Shown here: positions 62,507 through 64,000 of the stretch, piece after piece | Layout of the letters: every line of letters starts with the position of its first letter | How positions within the stretch are numbered: the first letter of the stretch is position 1 | Origin: Melghirimyces algeriensis | GTDB taxonomy: Bacteria > Bacillota > Bacilli > Thermoactinomycetales > DSM-45169 | DNA length: 64,000 bases | Assembly: GCF_900182565.1 (NCBI RefSeq) | Contig: NZ_FXTI01000004.1 | Coordinates: forward strand, 124,001-188,000 | Direction: 5' to 3' | The notes under the pieces: generated by a model | Database searches by the model: none | Told to the model about the DNA's origin: nothing | The model's input: the letters and a program-made list of their open reading frames with translations, nothing else | Made by a program: the position numbers and the translations under genes

Positions 62507-63973
62507 GTGGCGGAAGAGGAAACACGACCGCTGACGCGGGAGGAATGGAGAAAACGTGTCCAGAGTGAAGGCAGAATGGAAACGATTCGAAAAGAAATGA
62601 TTCGTCTTGGCTTTTGGAATGATGCACAATTATCTCCGGAGGAAAAGCAACAGCAAGCCTTGGAAGATGAGGAGTATGAACGTCTGCAAAAAGAACTGAA
62701 CAAGTTAAAAATGGAAAGTGCCAAGCTTTCCAATCTGAAGCAACTGTTAAAGGAAGCGAGAAAAAAACGGATTGAGGAAAGCAAAAGAAAGCGGGCGGAG
62801 AGAAAAGCACAACGGGAGAAGGAAAAAGCGGAAGCGAAAAAGCGATGGCAGGAATACAAAGAGACGCATGTAATTCATGCTGGAGAGGGCGTATCCGGCG
62901 GTCTTCAAAATACAGAATATGAAGAAGCAAAGTTGAGGAAAAATGGCCTTCCTGTGATTGGTTCTGCTTTGCAACTGGCCGAAGAAATGAACATCCCCCT
63001 CCAGCGTTTGAAGTGGCTGACGTACCATCGCAATACCGCTACCCTGTGTCATTATCACCGGTTTACGATTCCGAAGAGAAGCGGTGGCAAACGTGAGATT
63101 TCTGCTCCCAAACGATCTTTGAGGCAGGCTCAGGAATGGGTGAAACATCAACTATTGGATCGGTTGCCCATCCATCCCGCCGCCTGTGGTTTTGTTCCCG
63201 GAAAAAGCACCTTGGTAAATGCCCGGCAACATCTGGGACAGTCCGTCGTCGTAAAGATGGATCTCAAAGACTTTTTTCCTTCGATCACCTTTCGTCGGGT
63301 CAAAGGACTGTTTCAGTCTTCTTTTGGTTACAGTGAATCAGTCAGTACCCTTCTTGCTCTTCTTTGCACGGAGCCTCCGCGGAAAGAAGTGGAGTTTGAT
63401 GGAACCTATTATTATGTTGCCATGGGGGACCGGCAACTGCCACAAGGTGCTTGCACCAGTCCAACGTTGACCAATATACTTTGTCGACGTCTGGATCGCC
63501 GTTTACAAGGATTGGCGAGTAAGTTTGGATTCCAATATTCCCGTTATGCAGATGACCTAACATTTTCCTGTTCCAAACATGATGCAGAAAAACTGGGTGG
63601 TTTGATAAACGGAGCCCGTTCGATTATTCAGTCTGAAGGGTTTAAAACGAACGAAAAAAAGACACGAATTTTGCGTGATACCAACCGACAAACAGTTACC
63701 GGGATAGTGGTGAATCAAAAACCGAATATCCGGAGAAAAGAGTTGCGCCGTTTTCGTGCCTTGTTGCATCGCGTAGAGATCAACGGGCTAAACGAAGAAA
63801 ACCGGGACAACCATCCGAATTTTTGGGAATACATTTCGGGAACTGCCGGTTATATCCGCATGGTTCGCCCAGATTTGGAAGCGCGCTTGGCTTCCTCATT
63901 AATTGGAATTGGGGAAAAATACAATTTACATATTCCGCCATGGTGTAAGCAAGCAACTGTGGCAGATCGTTAA
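62507..63973 (+). CDS. Retron-type reverse transcriptase
   Basis: 488 aa. After a charged coiled-coil extension of about 125 residues (dense Lys/Glu/Arg), the RT core begins at FTIPKRSGGKREISAPKR (186-203). The retron-specific NAxxH motif is NARQH (238-242). Catalytic Asp252 lies in KMDLKDFFPS, motif B is LPQGACTSPTLTNI (311-324), YADD is at 347-350, and the retron VTG motif is at 397-399. No maturase X domain or endonuclease domain is present, so it is not a group II intron protein. It should copy part of the ncRNA into multicopy single-stranded DNA linked to RNA. Start GTG 62507 behind GGGAGGGA. Last gene visible; the window ends 27 nt after it. Confidence 0.92.
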   Translation: MAEEETRPLTREEWRKRVQSEGRMETIRKEMIRLGFWNDAQLSPEEKQQQALEDEEYERLQKELNKLKMESAKLSNLKQLLKEARKKRIEESKRKRAERKAQREKEKAEAKKRWQEYKETHVIHAGEGVSGGLQNTEYEEAKLRKNGLPVIGSALQLAEEMNIPLQRLKWLTYHRNTATLCHYHRFTIPKRSGGKREISAPKRSLRQAQEWVKHQLLDRLPIHPAACGFVPGKSTLVNARQHLGQSVVVKMDLKDFFPSITFRRVKGLFQSSFGYSESVSTLLALLCTEPPRKEVEFDGTYYYVAMGDRQLPQGACTSPTLTNILCRRLDRRLQGLASKFGFQYSRYADDLTFSCSKHDAEKLGGLINGARSIIQSEGFKTNEKKTRILRDTNRQTVTGIVVNQKPNIRRKELRRFRALLHRVEINGLNEENRDNHPNFWEYISGTAGYIRMVRPDLEARLASSLIGIGEKYNLHIPPWCKQATVADR

Positions 63974-64000
63974 AAATATATGTGAAGAACAATCATTCTC

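Noticed and set aside
62507..63973. RT as group II intron or diversity-generating retroelement enzyme
   Set aside because: No maturase X or endonuclease domain, no intron RNA domains V/VI nearby, no template/variable repeat pair; NAxxH and VTG instead mark a retron RT.
1..64000. CRISPR array, prophage, transposase or tRNA genes
   Set aside because: No regularly spaced repeats, phage structural genes, transposase motifs or cloverleaf sequences were found by eye.

Overview
The window reads as chromosomal DNA of an endospore-forming member of the Bacilli. Three things point there: genes for both alpha/beta-type and gamma-type small acid-soluble spore proteins; ylbF and ylbG close together; and the order relA-dtd ... 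T-box-hisS-aspS-6S RNA ... rarA-cymR-iscS, which resembles the Bacillus subtilis chromosome. Many starts are TTG or GTG behind strong Shine-Dalgarno sequences, and there are many small sporulation-type genes. A Thermoactinomycetaceae-like organism would fit, but that is inference. No rRNA, tRNA, CRISPR array, prophage or transposase gene was found.

Layout. 0-10 kb: CNNM/CorC-type membrane protein, MgtE magnesium channel, a PrcB-domain lipoprotein, then an XPB-type helicase overlapping its helicase-associated partner. 10-20 kb: ylbF and ylbG, an MFS exporter, a Gly-Pro repeat protein, a minD-minE pair without minC, an alpha/beta SASP, an acyl-CoA synthetase, glucose-6-phosphate dehydrogenase and a cyclase-family hydrolase. 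20-31 kb: two convergent subtilases, a class B penicillin-binding protein, gamma SASP, phosphatidylserine decarboxylase, rhomboid protease, an MFS protein, a D-2-hydroxyacid dehydrogenase and greA. 31-46 kb: a YhaO/YhaN (SbcDC-like) pair with degenerate catalytic motifs, a class A PBP, relA, dtd, transketolase and a YjiH-family protein. 46-58 kb: glycerophosphodiester phosphodiesterase, a YheC/D ATP-grasp protein, nitric oxide synthase, T-box-hisS-aspS, 6S RNA, a HAD nucleotidase, rarA, and cymR-iscS.

The accessory highlight is 57.75-63.97 kb, directly after iscS. A sigma-A-type promoter drives a structured RNA with perfect 10-nt terminal inverted repeats (a1/a2), an AGC immediately after a1, two short hairpins and a ~110-nt rod-like hairpin, followed by a terminator. 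That is the architecture of a retron msr-msd RNA. A second, shorter unit with a homologous promoter, ends and terminator follows in tandem and forms the leader of a three-gene operon: an 853-aa helical-repeat (HEAT/ARM-like) protein, a 546-aa winged-helix plus SWIM zinc-finger protein, and a reverse transcriptase with the retron hallmarks NAxxH, YADD and VTG. The set matches what I recall as the WHSWIM-containing (type XIII) retron class. It is probably an anti-phage defence island; its tandem second RNA unit and the coiled-coil extension of the RT look unusual.

Other points of interest are a repeated ~110-210 bp intergenic palindromic element (31.4 and 46.3 kb), one copy of which is bracketed by duplicated terminator hairpins, and several small genes of 44-59 codons with strong ribosome binding sites that are easily missed.
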